Source: Nocardia carnea
Lineage (GTDB): Bacteria > Actinomycetota > Actinomycetes > Mycobacteriales > Mycobacteriaceae
Direction: 5' to 3'
Assembly: GCF_029869215.1 (NCBI RefSeq)
Contig: NZ_JARWPM010000161.1
Location: forward strand, 1-44,054
Length of the DNA stretch: 44,054 nt
A model generated the notes under the pieces. That model did not search any database. It was not told the origin of the DNA and was given only the letters and a program-made list of their open reading frames with translations. Shown here piece after piece: positions 32,209 to 41,021 of this stretch; position 1 is the stretch's first letter, and every line of letters starts with the position of its first letter. Position numbers and translations under genes: made by a program.

Positions 32209-33237
32209 ATGTCACGTACCGGTAGCCCGGCTCGCCGGCTGCTCGCCGCCCTGGTGGCGTTGCCGGTATTGCTGAGCGCGTGCGCGGGCGGTTCCAGTGA
32301 CGAGGTCGGGGGCGGTGGCGCCGACGGTAGCGGCGGCACGGTCGACCTGTACGCCTACGCGATCCCCAAACCCGGGTACGACCTGGTCGTACCGGCCTTC
32401 AACGAGACCGAGGCAGGCGAGGGTGTGGAGGTGCGCCAGTCCTACGGCGCCTCCGCCGATCAGTCCCGCAAGATCGCGCGCGGCGCCCCCGCCGATATCG
32501 TGAGCTTCTCCCTCGAACCCGATATCACGCGGCTGGTGGATGCCGGTCTGGTGGATCCGGACTGGAACGCGGACGCCACCCGCGGGATCCCGTTCGGTTC
32601 GGTGGTCACCCTGGTGGTGCGGGCCGGGAATCCGAAGAATATCCGGGGCTGGGACGATCTGCTGCGACCGGATGTCGAGGTGGTCACCCCCAACCCGTTC
32701 AGTTCCGGTTCGGCGAAATGGAACCTGCTGGCACCGTACGCCGCGGCGAGCGAAGGGGGCCGTAACCCGCAGGCCGGGATCGACTACCTGAACCAGATGC
32801 TCACCCACGTGCGGGTCCAGCCGAAATCCGGCCGGGAGGCCACCGAGACCTTCCTGCAGGGCACCGGCGATGTGCTGATCAGCTACGAGAACGAGGCGAT
32901 CTTCGCGCAGCGGCACGGCGACCCGGTGGAACATATCGTCCCGGAGACCACCTTCAAGATCGAGAATCCGGTCGCGGTGCTCGAACACGCGCAGCATCCG
33001 GAGCAGGCGCTGGCGTTCCGCGATTTCCTCTACACCCCGGCCGCGCAGCGTGCCTGGGCCGAGGCCGGCTTCCGTCCGGTGGATCCCGGGGTGGCCGCCG
33101 AGTTCGCCGCCGAGTTCCCGCAACCGGCCACGCTCTACACGATCGCCGACCTCGGCGGGTGGGAGACGGTGGAGGCCGACCTGTTCGCCCCCGACGACGG
33201 TTCGATCGCCGTGGCCTACAACAACGCGACCGAGTAG
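32209..33237 (+). CDS. subI: Sulfate/thiosulfate-binding lipoprotein
   Basis: This 342-residue periplasmic-type binding protein has a signal peptide with lipobox LLSAC, so it is anchored by a lipid on the cysteine near residue 24. The mature part reads VDLYAYAIPKPGYDLVVPAF, SYGASADQSRKIARGAPADI and VTPNPFSSGSAKWNLL, the sulfate-binding protein pattern. It captures sulfate outside the membrane for CysTWA. The ATG at 32209 has GGAAAGG 6 bases upstream; longer open frames to the left are not coding. It is first in the subI-cysT-cysW-cysA operon, with a 36-base gap to cysT. Confidence 0.93.
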   Translation: MSRTGSPARRLLAALVALPVLLSACAGGSSDEVGGGGADGSGGTVDLYAYAIPKPGYDLVVPAFNETEAGEGVEVRQSYGASADQSRKIARGAPADIVSFSLEPDITRLVDAGLVDPDWNADATRGIPFGSVVTLVVRAGNPKNIRGWDDLLRPDVEVVTPNPFSSGSAKWNLLAPYAAASEGGRNPQAGIDYLNQMLTHVRVQPKSGREATETFLQGTGDVLISYENEAIFAQRHGDPVEHIVPETTFKIENPVAVLEHAQHPEQALAFRDFLYTPAAQRAWAEAGFRPVDPGVAAEFAAEFPQPATLYTIADLGGWETVEADLFAPDDGSIAVAYNNATE

Positions 33238-33273
33238 CCGGGTGACCCCGGACACACGCGATACTCGATACTC

Positions 33274-34161
33274 GTGACCGAACGCAGCCCCGACACCGCA
33301 CCCGCGCCCGGCGCGGCCCCGGTGCGCGACGCACCCACCCGCCGGCCGCTGGGGTCCTGGTTGCGGTTCACCGGTTCGGTGGGCCCGCTCGGCATCGCCA
33401 CCGCGATGTTGTGGCTGAGCGTGATCGTGCTGCTGCCGCTGGCCGCCCTCACCTTCAGCGCCTTCGACGACGGCTGGCCGGGTTTCTGGGGTGCGATCAC
33501 CGATCCGCTGGCACTGGCCTCGCTGCGGGTGACGGTGCTCGTCTCCGTCGTGGTCGCCCTGGCGAACGTGGTCATGGGCACGCTGATCGCCTGGGTGCTG
33601 GTCCGCGACGACTTCCCCGGCAAGGGCCTGGTCAACGCGCTGATCGATCTGCCGTTCGCGCTACCGACCATCGTCGCCAGTATCGTGCTGCTCGCGCTGT
33701 ACGGCCCCAAGAGTCCGATCGATATCCATCTGAACGCCACCCAGCCGGGGTTGGTGGTCGCGCTGGCGTTCGTGACCCTGCCTTTCGTCGTGCGCTCGGT
33801 GCAGCCGGTGCTGATCGAGGCCGACCGCGAGGTCGAGCAGGCGGCGCTGTCGCTGGGTGCCGACAACTGGACCACCTTCCGGCGGATCGTGCTGCCCACG
33901 CTGGCGCCCGCGATCATCAGCGGCGGCGGCCTGGCTTTCGCCCGGGCGATCGGCGAATTCGGGTCGGTGGTGCTGATCGGCGGCAATATCCCGCGCGATA
34001 CCCAGGTGGCCTCGCAGTACATCCAGCAGCAGATCGAGATCGACCGGCCGGTGAACGCGGCGGCTGTTTCGGTGGCACTACTGGTGATCGCGTTCGTCGT
34101 GCTGCTGGTGTTGCGGGTGTTCGCCGAACGCTCGGCGCGCAAGGAACGCGAGGCCCGATGA
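33274..34161 (+). CDS. cysT: Sulfate ABC transporter permease CysT
   Basis: This 295-residue protein has a polar Pro-rich N-terminus of 35 residues and six membrane spans. The permease EAA loop is seen as VEQAALSLGADNWTTFRRIVLP (read in two parts, about residues 188-210), which docks to the ATPase. LPFALPTIVASIVLLALYG is characteristic of CysT. It forms the membrane channel with CysW. GTG start at 33274; its stop overlaps the cysW start by 4 bases (ATGA). Confidence 0.93.
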   Translation: MTERSPDTAPAPGAAPVRDAPTRRPLGSWLRFTGSVGPLGIATAMLWLSVIVLLPLAALTFSAFDDGWPGFWGAITDPLALASLRVTVLVSVVVALANVVMGTLIAWVLVRDDFPGKGLVNALIDLPFALPTIVASIVLLALYGPKSPIDIHLNATQPGLVVALAFVTLPFVVRSVQPVLIEADREVEQAALSLGADNWTTFRRIVLPTLAPAIISGGGLAFARAIGEFGSVVLIGGNIPRDTQVASQYIQQQIEIDRPVNAAAVSVALLVIAFVVLLVLRVFAERSARKEREAR

Positions 34162-34964
34162 AACTGTCCGCACCCGGCCGGGTGACCCTGCGGGTGCTCG
34201 CGCTCGGCTATCTGTTCGTGCTGCTGGTGCTGCCGCTGGGCATCATCCTGTACCGGGCGTTCGAGCACGGTATCGGCGCGTTCGTCGACCAGATCAGCAC
34301 GCCGGCCGCCATCTCCGCCTTCAATCTGTCCATGATCATCCTGATCATCGTGGTGCCGGTGAACGTGATCCTGGGGGTGGTGATCGCGCTGGCGCTGGTG
34401 CGCGGCAACTTCCCCGGCCGGCGGTTGCTGCAGGGGGTTGTGGACCTCCCGTTCGCGGTGTCCCCGGTGGTGGTCGGTGTCGCGCTGATCATGCTGTGGG
34501 GTGTGGGCGGCTGGTTCGGCGTCGTCACCGAATGGGGTTTCCGGGTGATCTTCGCGCTCCCCGGCATGGTGCTGGCGACCATTTTCGTCACCATGCCGTT
34601 CGTGGTGCGCGAGGTGGAGCCGGTGCTGCACGAGATCGGTGACGATCAGGAGCAGGCGGCCGCGACCCTCGGCGCTTCCCGCTGGCAGACCTTCTGGCGG
34701 ATCACCGTCCCGGCCATCCGCTGGGGCCTGACCTACGGTGTGGTGCTCACCGTGGCCCGCGCGCTGGGCGAATTCGGTGCCGTGATCATGGTGTCGTCCG
34801 GCTTCCCGGGCGTCTCGCAGACCCTCACCCTGCTGGTGCACGAACGCTATATCAACGATCACAACGATTTCGGCGCCTACTGCGCCGCCACCCTGCTGAT
34901 GGGCCTCGCGCTCATCACCCTGCTCTTGATGACGCTCCTGGAACGGAAGCGGGACGCGTCTTGA
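34158..34964 (+). CDS. cysW: Sulfate ABC transporter permease CysW
   Basis: This 268-residue permease has six membrane spans. The EAA loop reads [20 protein letters not shown], and [19 protein letters not shown] and [15 protein letters not shown] are conserved in CysW. It partners CysT in the channel. Coupled to cysT by ATGA; cysA follows after 19 bases. Confidence 0.94.
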   Translation: MKLSAPGRVTLRVLALGYLFVLLVLPLGIILYRAFEHGIGAFVDQISTPAAISAFNLSMIILIIVVPVNVILGVVIALALVRGNFPGRRLLQGVVDLPFAVSPVVVGVALIMLWGVGGWFGVVTEWGFRVIFALPGMVLATIFVTMPFVVREVEPVLHEIGDDQEQAAATLGASRWQTFWRITVPAIRWGLTYGVVLTVARALGEFGAVIMVSSGFPGVSQTLTLLVHERYINDHNDFGAYCAATLLMGLALITLLLMTLLERKRDAS

Positions 34965-34983
34965 TCGTCGCCGGAGGCCGCCC

Positions 34984-35979
34984 ATGATCACCGTGACCAA
35001 CGCGCGCAAGAACTACGGTTCTTTCGCCGCGCTCGACGATGTCAGCCTGGAGATACCCTCCGGTGAGCTGACGGCGCTGCTCGGGCCCTCCGGGTCGGGT
35101 AAGTCGACGCTGCTGCGCTCGATCGCCGGACTGGAGAACCTGGATTCGGGTGTGGTGACCATCGCGGGCCGCGATGTGACCCGGGTGCCGCCGCAGAAAC
35201 GCGATATCGGTTTCGTCTTCCAGCACTACGCGGCCTTCAAACATATGACCGTCCGCGACAACGTCGCCTTCGGCCTGACCATCCGCAAACGGCCGAAGAA
35301 CGAGATCGCCACGCGAGTGGACGAACTGCTGGGCATCGTCGGTCTCGACGGTTTCCAGCACCGCTATCCGGCGCAGCTCTCCGGCGGCCAGCGCCAGCGG
35401 ATGGCGCTGGCCCGTGCCCTGGCCGTCGATCCGCAGGTGCTGCTGCTCGACGAACCGTTCGGCGCGCTGGATGCCAAGGTGCGCGCCGATCTGCGCACCT
35501 GGCTGCGCCGGCTGCACGAAGAGGTCCATGTGACCACCGTGCTGGTGACCCACGACCAGGAGGAAGCCCTCGACGTCGCCGACCGGATCGCCGTGATGAA
35601 CGCGGGGCGGATCGAACAGGTCGGCAGCCCCGAGGATGTCTACGACCGGCCGGCCAGCGAATTCGTCATGACCTTCCTCGGCGCCGTGGCCCGGCTCAAC
35701 GGCCATCTGGTGCGGCCGCACGATATCCGGGTCGGCCGCGACCCCAGTATGGCGCTGGCCGCCTACGAGGGGACGGCGGAATCGGCCGGGGTCACCCGGG
35801 CGACCATCGAGCGGGTGGTCCGGCTCGGATTCGAGGTCCGGGTGGAAATGCGCAATGCCGCCACCGGCGACCTGTTCGTCGCCCAGGTGACCCGCGGTGA
35901 CGCCGAGGCGCTGCGGCTGGCGGAAGGCGAAACCGTCTACGCCCGCGCTACCCGTATCCCGGATCTACCGGTGGTATAG
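34984..35979 (+). CDS. cysA: Sulfate ABC transporter ATP-binding protein CysA
   Basis: This 331-residue ATPase has Walker [10 protein letters not shown] (34-42), the Q-loop in FVFQHYAAF, the signature LSGGQRQR, Walker B VLLLDEP and the switch His in VTHDQEEAL. The C-terminal 90 residues form the TOBE-like regulatory domain with [10 protein letters not shown]. It energises sulfate and thiosulfate import for cysteine synthesis. It is the last gene of the operon; no cysteine biosynthesis gene follows. Confidence 0.95.
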   Translation: MITVTNARKNYGSFAALDDVSLEIPSGELTALLGPSGSGKSTLLRSIAGLENLDSGVVTIAGRDVTRVPPQKRDIGFVFQHYAAFKHMTVRDNVAFGLTIRKRPKNEIATRVDELLGIVGLDGFQHRYPAQLSGGQRQRMALARALAVDPQVLLLDEPFGALDAKVRADLRTWLRRLHEEVHVTTVLVTHDQEEALDVADRIAVMNAGRIEQVGSPEDVYDRPASEFVMTFLGAVARLNGHLVRPHDIRVGRDPSMALAAYEGTAESAGVTRATIERVVRLGFEVRVEMRNAATGDLFVAQVTRGDAEALRLAEGETVYARATRIPDLPVV

Positions 35980-36397
35980 CGCGTACCTTCGCCTCGGCGC
36001 CGGGCCGGGTGCCTCACGACGAGCCCACCGCCCGCGTCGCGGGCCGGTTATCCGCCGCGGTGCCCATATCGCCCGGCCCACTCGCAGCGCGCCGGGGACC
36101 CACCGCCAAGTTTCGGCCGGGCGTGCGCGACACCCCATCGGCCGGCCCCCTCCCGTGATCCGCGACGTAGCCGGGGGTTCGCTCCGGCTGCCGCGTCCCG
36201 GCGGCGAATCCGGGCGGTATGGGTGGGTGAGGGCGGGTATATACCTGTTACCTGATGTATCGCGTAGGCAGTATGGAGGGCTCGTGTTCCGTTGGCAGGG
36301 CGATCCGCCGGTGCTGGGCCGGCTCTCGAAAAATGCGCTTTCAGCTGGGGTGATGTTCGCTATCGATCGGTGTGACCCGGCTGGGCCGGTGCCTGTG
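35980..36397. other. Intergenic region after cysA
   Basis: Between cysA and the redox cluster lie about 480 bases with no convincing gene. The left part is ordinary GC-rich sequence. From 36230 the composition becomes more AT-rich, with a perfect palindrome GGTATATACC (36236-36245), which may belong to an upstream control region of the diiron gene. Confidence 0.4.
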
Positions 36398-36438
36398 TTG
36401 ACGTACCCCGCCATAGCTGTAACTATGGGATACAGTTA
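36398..36438 (+). promoter_or_regulatory. Promoter and overlapping dyads of the diiron-enzyme operon
   Basis: TTGACG (36398-36403) and TAACTA (36420-36425) lie 16 bases apart. Three overlapping inverted repeats cover the -10 box: CCATAG/CTATGG (36411-36428), CTGTA/TACAG (36417-36435) and TAACT/AGTTA (36420-36438). Such packing fits repressor control, for instance by a TetR protein like the one encoded at 39473. Confidence 0.55.
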
Positions 36439-36467
36439 AGCCGGAATCATTGACGAGAGGCATGACG

Positions 36468-37481
36468 ATGACGTCTTCAGCCACCACGGTCTCCGACGAC
36501 CAGCTGGTCGCGCAGGCCCAGGAGTACGCCGAAAAGCTGCTGCTGCTGTCGGAAGGCTCGGTCAACCGGCATTTCGACCCGTTCGAAGATATCGACTGGG
36601 ATCACCCGGACTTCGACGTGAACGCCCGGCCGGAACGCTGGATCCTGCCCGTCTCCGCCGACACTCTCGGCCGCCACCCCTGGTATCAGGCGCTGTCGCA
36701 GGAGCAGCAGATCGAACTCGGCAAGTACCGGCAGGCCAATGTCGCCAAGGTCGGCCTGCAGTTCGAGGCCATCCTGATCAGCGGCATGATGCAGCATGTT
36801 TTCGGCCTGCCCAACGGCGATCCGGAGTTCCGCTACTGCTCCCACGAGATGATCGAGGAGCACAACCACACTCTGATGTTCCAGGAGATGGTGAACCGGA
36901 TCGGTGTGGACGTACCCGGAATGGGCCCACTGGTCCGGCAGCTGCGCCACCTGGCGGTGCCGGTCGCGGTCGCCTTTCCGAACCTGTTCTTCATGGCCGT
37001 GCTGGCCGGTGAGGAGCCGATCGACCATATCCAGAAGGACATCCTGCGCTCGGGCGAGGAAGTGCACCCGATCATGCGCGGCGTGATGGCCATCCACGTG
37101 GCCGAGGAAGCCCGTCACATCTCGTTCGCGCACGAGTTCCTCAAACAGCACGTGCCGGAGTCCTCGCGCCGCAACAAGTTCGTGTTGTCGCTGGCCATGC
37201 CGCTCATCATGTGGATTCTGGGCCGCGCCATCGCGACCCCGCCCAAAACCTTCTTCGAGGAGTTCGATATCCCGAAGAGCGTGCGCAAGGAGCTGTTCTA
37301 CGGTTCCGCCGAAGCCAAGCAGACCTTCAGCGACTACTTCGGTGACGTCCGCGCGCTGGCCGAGGAGATCGGCCTGATGAACCCGGTCGCCAAGCGGGTC
37401 TGGAAGCTGCTGGGGATCGCCGGCCACACCACCCGGTACCGGTCCGAACCGCTGCGCGCCGTGCCCGGCGCCGCTGCCTGA
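36468..37481 (+). CDS. AurF-like diiron oxygenase
   Basis: This 337-residue helical protein has two ExxH iron-binding motifs, EEHNH (Glu131, His134) and HVAEEARH (His210, Glu214, His217), together with Glu183. The spacing matches what I recall for AurF, the diiron N-oxygenase that oxidises arylamines. A counterpart, Rv0885, lies next to fprB in M. tuberculosis. The substrate is unknown. Electrons probably come from the ferredoxin-reductase fusion encoded 18 bases downstream. The start is set at ATG 36468, 7 bases after AGAGG; ATG 36462 and TTG 36450 are alternatives. Confidence 0.83.
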   Translation: MTSSATTVSDDQLVAQAQEYAEKLLLLSEGSVNRHFDPFEDIDWDHPDFDVNARPERWILPVSADTLGRHPWYQALSQEQQIELGKYRQANVAKVGLQFEAILISGMMQHVFGLPNGDPEFRYCSHEMIEEHNHTLMFQEMVNRIGVDVPGMGPLVRQLRHLAVPVAVAFPNLFFMAVLAGEEPIDHIQKDILRSGEEVHPIMRGVMAIHVAEEARHISFAHEFLKQHVPESSRRNKFVLSLAMPLIMWILGRAIATPPKTFFEEFDIPKSVRKELFYGSAEAKQTFSDYFGDVRALAEEIGLMNPVAKRVWKLLGIAGHTTRYRSEPLRAVPGAAA

Positions 37482-37499
37482 GCGGCGGGTACCGACTCG

Positions 37500-39089
37500 A
37501 TGCCCTACGTCGTCACCCAGTCGTGCTGTAGCGACGCCTCCTGCGTCTACGCCTGCCCGGTCAACTGCATCCACCCGACCCCGGACGAACCGGATTTCCG
37601 GACCGCGGACATGCTCTACGTCGATCCCGCGGCCTGCGTGGATTGCGGTGCCTGCGCGTCGGCCTGTCCGGTGGACGCCATCACCTCGTCGAAGAAACTG
37701 ACCGACGAGCAGAAGCCGTTCATCGAGATCAATGCCGATTTCTACCGGCAGGCGCGGCCGCGGCCGATCCTCGCCAAGCCGGTGCCCGCGCCGGCGATCG
37801 ATACCGCCGGTCGCGGCCCGCTGCGGGTCGCCGTGGTCGGTTCCGGGCCCTCGGCCATGTACGCCGCCGACGAACTGCTCACCCAGCCGGATGTGCGGGT
37901 GACCGTCTTCGACCGGCTTCCGGTTCCCTACGGCCTGGCCCGCTACGGTGTGGCGCCGGACCACGGGAAGACGCGTAAGGTCGCCGACCTCTTCGATGTG
38001 ATGTCGCGGCAGCCCGGTTTCGGGTCGTACTTCGATGTCGAGATCGGCAAGCATGTCTCGCACGAGGAATTGCTCGCGTATCACCATGCCGTCGTGTACG
38101 CGGTCGGTGCGTCGTCCGACCGTAAGCTCGGGATCCCCGGTGAGGGCCTGGCCGGAAATGTCTCGGCCACCGATTTCGTGGCCTGGTACAACGGCCATCC
38201 CGATCATCAGCACCACGATTTCGATCTGTCCCGGCGCCGGGTGGTCGTCGTGGGCAACGGCAATGTCGCCCTCGACGTCGCCCGGATCCTCACCACCGAT
38301 CCCGAAGAGCTCGCGGGCAGCGATATCTCGCCGATCGCGCTCGACGCCTTGCGGCACAGCGCGGTGCGTGAGGTCGTGGTGCTGGGCCGGCGCGGTCCCG
38401 CCGAATCGGCCTTCACCGTCCCGGAATTCGTCGGGCTGCTCGGCGCCGATGTGGATATCGCGATCGAGGGCGAGCTGCCCCCGCTCACCGGCGATCTGCC
38501 GTATCAGGTGGAACAGAAGCTGAAACTGCTGCACCGGGTGGCCGACCGGCCGTCCGGGCAGCGCCGCCGGATCGTGTTCCGCTACCTGAGTGCGCCGAAT
38601 CGGATCCTGGGTCCCGACGCGGTGACCGGTATCGAGGTGGAGCGGACCGAACTGGTGCCGGGAGACGACGGCCGGATCCGGGCGGTCGGCACGGGCGATA
38701 CCGAGTTGCTGGAAACCGGACTCGTGCTCACCTCGGTCGGCTATCGGGGTGTGCCCACGCCCGGACTGCCGTTCGACGAACAGCGTGGCGTCATCCCCAA
38801 CCGCTCCGGTCGCGTTCTGGAAGCTCCCGAGGGGGCAGTACTTCCGGGCGCCTATGTGACCGGGTGGATCAAGCGCGGCCCCACCGGATTCATCGGGACC
38901 AACAAGTCCTGTGCCCAGGAGACCGTGCAGCAGCTGGCCGATGACTTCAACGCCGGCCGGCTGGCCGAACCCGCGGGCAGTGCCGAGGCGTTCGACCGGC
39001 TGCTGCGGCAGCGGCGCCCGCAGGCACGCGCCGCCGGCGCGGTGACCCGTACCGGTAAACCGGCCCGCCGCTTGTTCAGCCGTATCTGA
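37500..39089 (+). CDS. fprB: Ferredoxin fused to ferredoxin-NADP+ reductase (FprB-like)
   Basis: The 529-residue protein begins with a bacterial ferredoxin domain: a first cluster site with Cys9/10, 15, 19 and 23 and a second CxxCxxCxxxCP site (Cys46, 49, 52, 56). It continues as a glutathione-reductase-fold reductase with FAD motif VAVVGSGPSAMYAADEL (about 103-119), the conserved VPYGLARYGVAPDHGKTRK segment and NADP motif VVVVGNGNVALDVAR (about 240-254). The C-terminus carries GWIKRGPTGFIGTNK. It passes electrons from NADPH through FAD to its own iron-sulfur domain, probably to the diiron enzyme and perhaps to the P450 nearby. It forms an operon with the diiron gene. Its 3' end is followed directly by an unreliable G/C tract. 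Confidence 0.93.
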   Translation: MPYVVTQSCCSDASCVYACPVNCIHPTPDEPDFRTADMLYVDPAACVDCGACASACPVDAITSSKKLTDEQKPFIEINADFYRQARPRPILAKPVPAPAIDTAGRGPLRVAVVGSGPSAMYAADELLTQPDVRVTVFDRLPVPYGLARYGVAPDHGKTRKVADLFDVMSRQPGFGSYFDVEIGKHVSHEELLAYHHAVVYAVGASSDRKLGIPGEGLAGNVSATDFVAWYNGHPDHQHHDFDLSRRRVVVVGNGNVALDVARILTTDPEELAGSDISPIALDALRHSAVREVVVLGRRGPAESAFTVPEFVGLLGADVDIAIEGELPPLTGDLPYQVEQKLKLLHRVADRPSGQRRRIVFRYLSAPNRILGPDAVTGIEVERTELVPGDDGRIRAVGTGDTELLETGLVLTSVGYRGVPTPGLPFDEQRGVIPNRSGRVLEAPEGAVLPGAYVTGWIKRGPTGFIGTNKSCAQETVQQLADDFNAGRLAEPAGSAEAFDRLLRQRRPQARAAGAVTRTGKPARRLFSRI

Positions 39090-39215
39090 GGCAACCCTTC
39101 GGCTTGGGGCCCCCCCGGGTGGGGCGCCGGGGGGGGGGGGGGGCCGGCCCCCTTGCACCACCCCCCCCCCGCCGACCCCCCCCCGCCCCGGCGCCGGCGC
39201 CCCCCCCCCGGCCGC
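39090..39215. other. G/C homopolymer tract truncating the TetR gene, probable artefact
   Basis: This stretch is built from long C and G runs with few other bases. It starts right after the fprB stop and ends inside the TetR gene. A TetR gene needs about 300 more bases than are left, so the tract appears to replace a longer true sequence. Confidence 0.75.
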
Positions 39216-39473
39216 CTCGGCGGCCCGCCGGCTGATGTCCTCGATCTCGGCCGCGATCTGGTCCAGCACGGCCTCGAGCGCCGCGTCGAGCCCGGTGAAG
39301 CTCTCGTAGAAGTACCGCTCGCTGAGTCCGGCCGCGGCGCAGATCGCGGTCATGGTGGTGCGGGTGTCCGGGTCGGCCCAGACGGTGAGCGCCGCCTCGA
39401 GCAGTTTGGTCCGGCGTTCGGCGGCACGATCGGCCGCACTGACACCCCGGTAGACCCCCGATTGCACGGCCAC
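39210..39473 (-). CDS. TetR-family regulator, only the N-terminal part readable
   Basis: The first 88 codons encode a TetR DNA-binding domain: a basic lead-in AADRAAERRTKLLEAALTVW, then TTMTAICAAAGLSERYFYES with the recognition helix, and the start of helix 4. Usual TetR proteins have about 190-210 residues. The ligand-binding domain is missing because the sequence runs into the G/C tract 39090-39215 and then, in frame by chance, into the antisense of fprB. The GTG at 39473 is the first plausible start. It is divergent from the P450 gene with a 99-base shared control region, the usual layout of a TetR repressor and its target. Confidence 0.75.
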
Positions 39474-39508
39474 GGTCCCAGCATGCCACAGCGGATTCCC
39501 GGCAAAGG

Positions 39509-39540
39509 TTGACAGGACGTCCTTCCTGAATCAGGCTGGA
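39509..39540. promoter_or_regulatory. P450/TetR divergent control region with palindromes
   Basis: TTGACA (39509-39514) is followed by the palindrome GGACGTCC (39515-39522) and the inverted repeat CCTGA-A-TCAGG (39525-39535). A ribosome binding site GAGGTGAG (39563-39570) precedes the P450 ATG. The palindromes overlap the expected promoter and are candidate TetR sites. Confidence 0.5.
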
Positions 39541-39572
39541 CGTGACAAACGCCACACGATATGAGGTGAGCC

Positions 39573-40952
39573 ATGACGGCCGAGGCCCTGGGACCCAGCG
39601 AGGACACGGCGGTGCGGGAGCCCGTGACCCCGCGCCCGATCCCGGTCCAGCATCGCGATGACCGGGGCCTGCCCCTCATCGGTCAGGTCTTCGAATACGC
39701 GAAGGATCCGGTCGCGCTGTGCCGCGGTCGCTGGGAGCGGTACGGTCCGGTGGCTCCGTTCCGGGCCCTGGGCAAGCACGCGGTGATGCTGCTCGGGGCC
39801 GACGCCTGCGGCGAGGCGTTCCAGAACAAGGACAAGGCGCTGGCCAACGGTCCGGCCTGGTCGGAGCTGGTCGGCCCGTTCTTCACGCGCGGTCTCATGC
39901 TCATCGATTTCGAGGAACACCACGGGCACCGGCGGATCATGCAGCAGGCGTTCACCCGGCCGCGGCTCGAGGCCTACACCCGCCGCCTGCATCCCGCCGT
40001 CGAACAGGGCGTGGCGGGCTGGGAACCGGGCAAGGAGTTTCCGTCGTACTGGAAACTCAAGCAGCTCACCCTCGATATCGCGGCCGACCTGTTCATGGGT
40101 GGCGCCCAGGACACCAGCCAGGCCGAAATGGACCGGATCAACAAGGCCTTCATCGCCTGCGTCCAGGCCGCCGCCGGGATCGTGCGCGCCAATGTGCCGT
40201 TCACCCGGTGGGGCCGGGCCTACCGCGGGCGCAAGGTGCTCGAGGATTTCCTGCGCCACTACCTGCCGGCCAAACGCGCCGAGCAGACCGACGATATCTT
40301 CTCGGTGCTCTGCCATGTCGAAACCGAGGATGGCGAACGGTTCTCCGACGACGACGTGGTGAACCATATGATCTTCCTCATGATGGCGGCGCACGACACC
40401 TCCACCATCACCACCTCGACCATCCTGCAGTATCTCGGCCAGCACCCGGAGTGGCAGCAGCGCTGCCGCGAGGAGTCGCTGGCACTGGGCCCCGAACCGT
40501 CGATGGCGGAACTGGAGAGCCTGGTCTCCATCGACCTGGTGATGCGCGAGGCGCTGCGGCTGCGGGCCCCGGTACCGGTGCTGGTGCGGTACGCGGTGAA
40601 GGACACCGTGATCCAGGGCGTGCGCATTCCGGCCGGTACCGATGTGATCGTGGGCGTCCAGTTCACTCAGCTCATGGAGGACTACTGGACCGACCCGCTG
40701 ACCTTCGACCCCGACCGCTTCGGCCCCGAGCGCCGCGAGGACAAATCACACCGGTTCGCCTGGGAGCCGTTCGGCGGCGGCGTGCACAAATGCATCGGAC
40801 TGTATTTCGGCGGCCTCGAGGTGAAGGCGATCATGCACCGCCTGCTGCGCGACTACCACTGGACCCTCGACCCCGCCTATGTGCCGCCGATGGACTACCA
40901 CTCGCTGCCGTTCCCGAAGGACGGCCTGCCGATCACCTTGCTGGAGAACTGA
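39573..40952 (+). CDS. Cytochrome P450 (CYP136-like)
   Basis: The 459-residue P450 has the I-helix oxygen motif MMAAHDTST, the K-helix ExxR as EALR, and the heme-binding loop FGGGVHKCIG with Cys407 as axial ligand. The layout is that of a soluble class I enzyme needing ferredoxin and reductase, which could be supplied by the FprB-like fusion 0.5 kb away. A P450 divergent from a TetR gene recalls mycobacterial cyp136/Rv3058c, and the sequence style fits, but the subfamily call is from memory. The substrate is unknown and may be a lipid or steroid. The ATG at 39573 has GAGGTGAG 2-9 bases upstream. Confidence 0.9.
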   Translation: MTAEALGPSEDTAVREPVTPRPIPVQHRDDRGLPLIGQVFEYAKDPVALCRGRWERYGPVAPFRALGKHAVMLLGADACGEAFQNKDKALANGPAWSELVGPFFTRGLMLIDFEEHHGHRRIMQQAFTRPRLEAYTRRLHPAVEQGVAGWEPGKEFPSYWKLKQLTLDIAADLFMGGAQDTSQAEMDRINKAFIACVQAAAGIVRANVPFTRWGRAYRGRKVLEDFLRHYLPAKRAEQTDDIFSVLCHVETEDGERFSDDDVVNHMIFLMMAAHDTSTITTSTILQYLGQHPEWQQRCREESLALGPEPSMAELESLVSIDLVMREALRLRAPVPVLVRYAVKDTVIQGVRIPAGTDVIVGVQFTQLMEDYWTDPLTFDPDRFGPERREDKSHRFAWEPFGGGVHKCIGLYFGGLEVKAIMHRLLRDYHWTLDPAYVPPMDYHSLPFPKDGLPITLLEN

Positions 40953-40968
40953 GCGGCGGACCGGCGGT

Positions 40969-41000
40969 CGGCCGGGATCTCGCGGTACCGGTCCCGGCCG
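40969..41000. terminator. Hairpin between convergent P450 and phosphatase genes
   Basis: CGGCCGGGA (40969-40977) and TCCCGGCCG (40992-41000) form a perfect 9-bp stem with a 14-base loop in the 69-base gap between the two stop codons. No T tract. Confidence 0.6.
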
Positions 41001-41021
41001 CGCGGCCCGGCCGTGCCGGTC

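Noticed and set aside
36477..39473. A 998-codon open frame on the minus strand
   Set aside because: Only its first 88 codons, a TetR domain, are gene-like. The rest is the antisense of fprB and the diiron gene, joined through the G/C tract.
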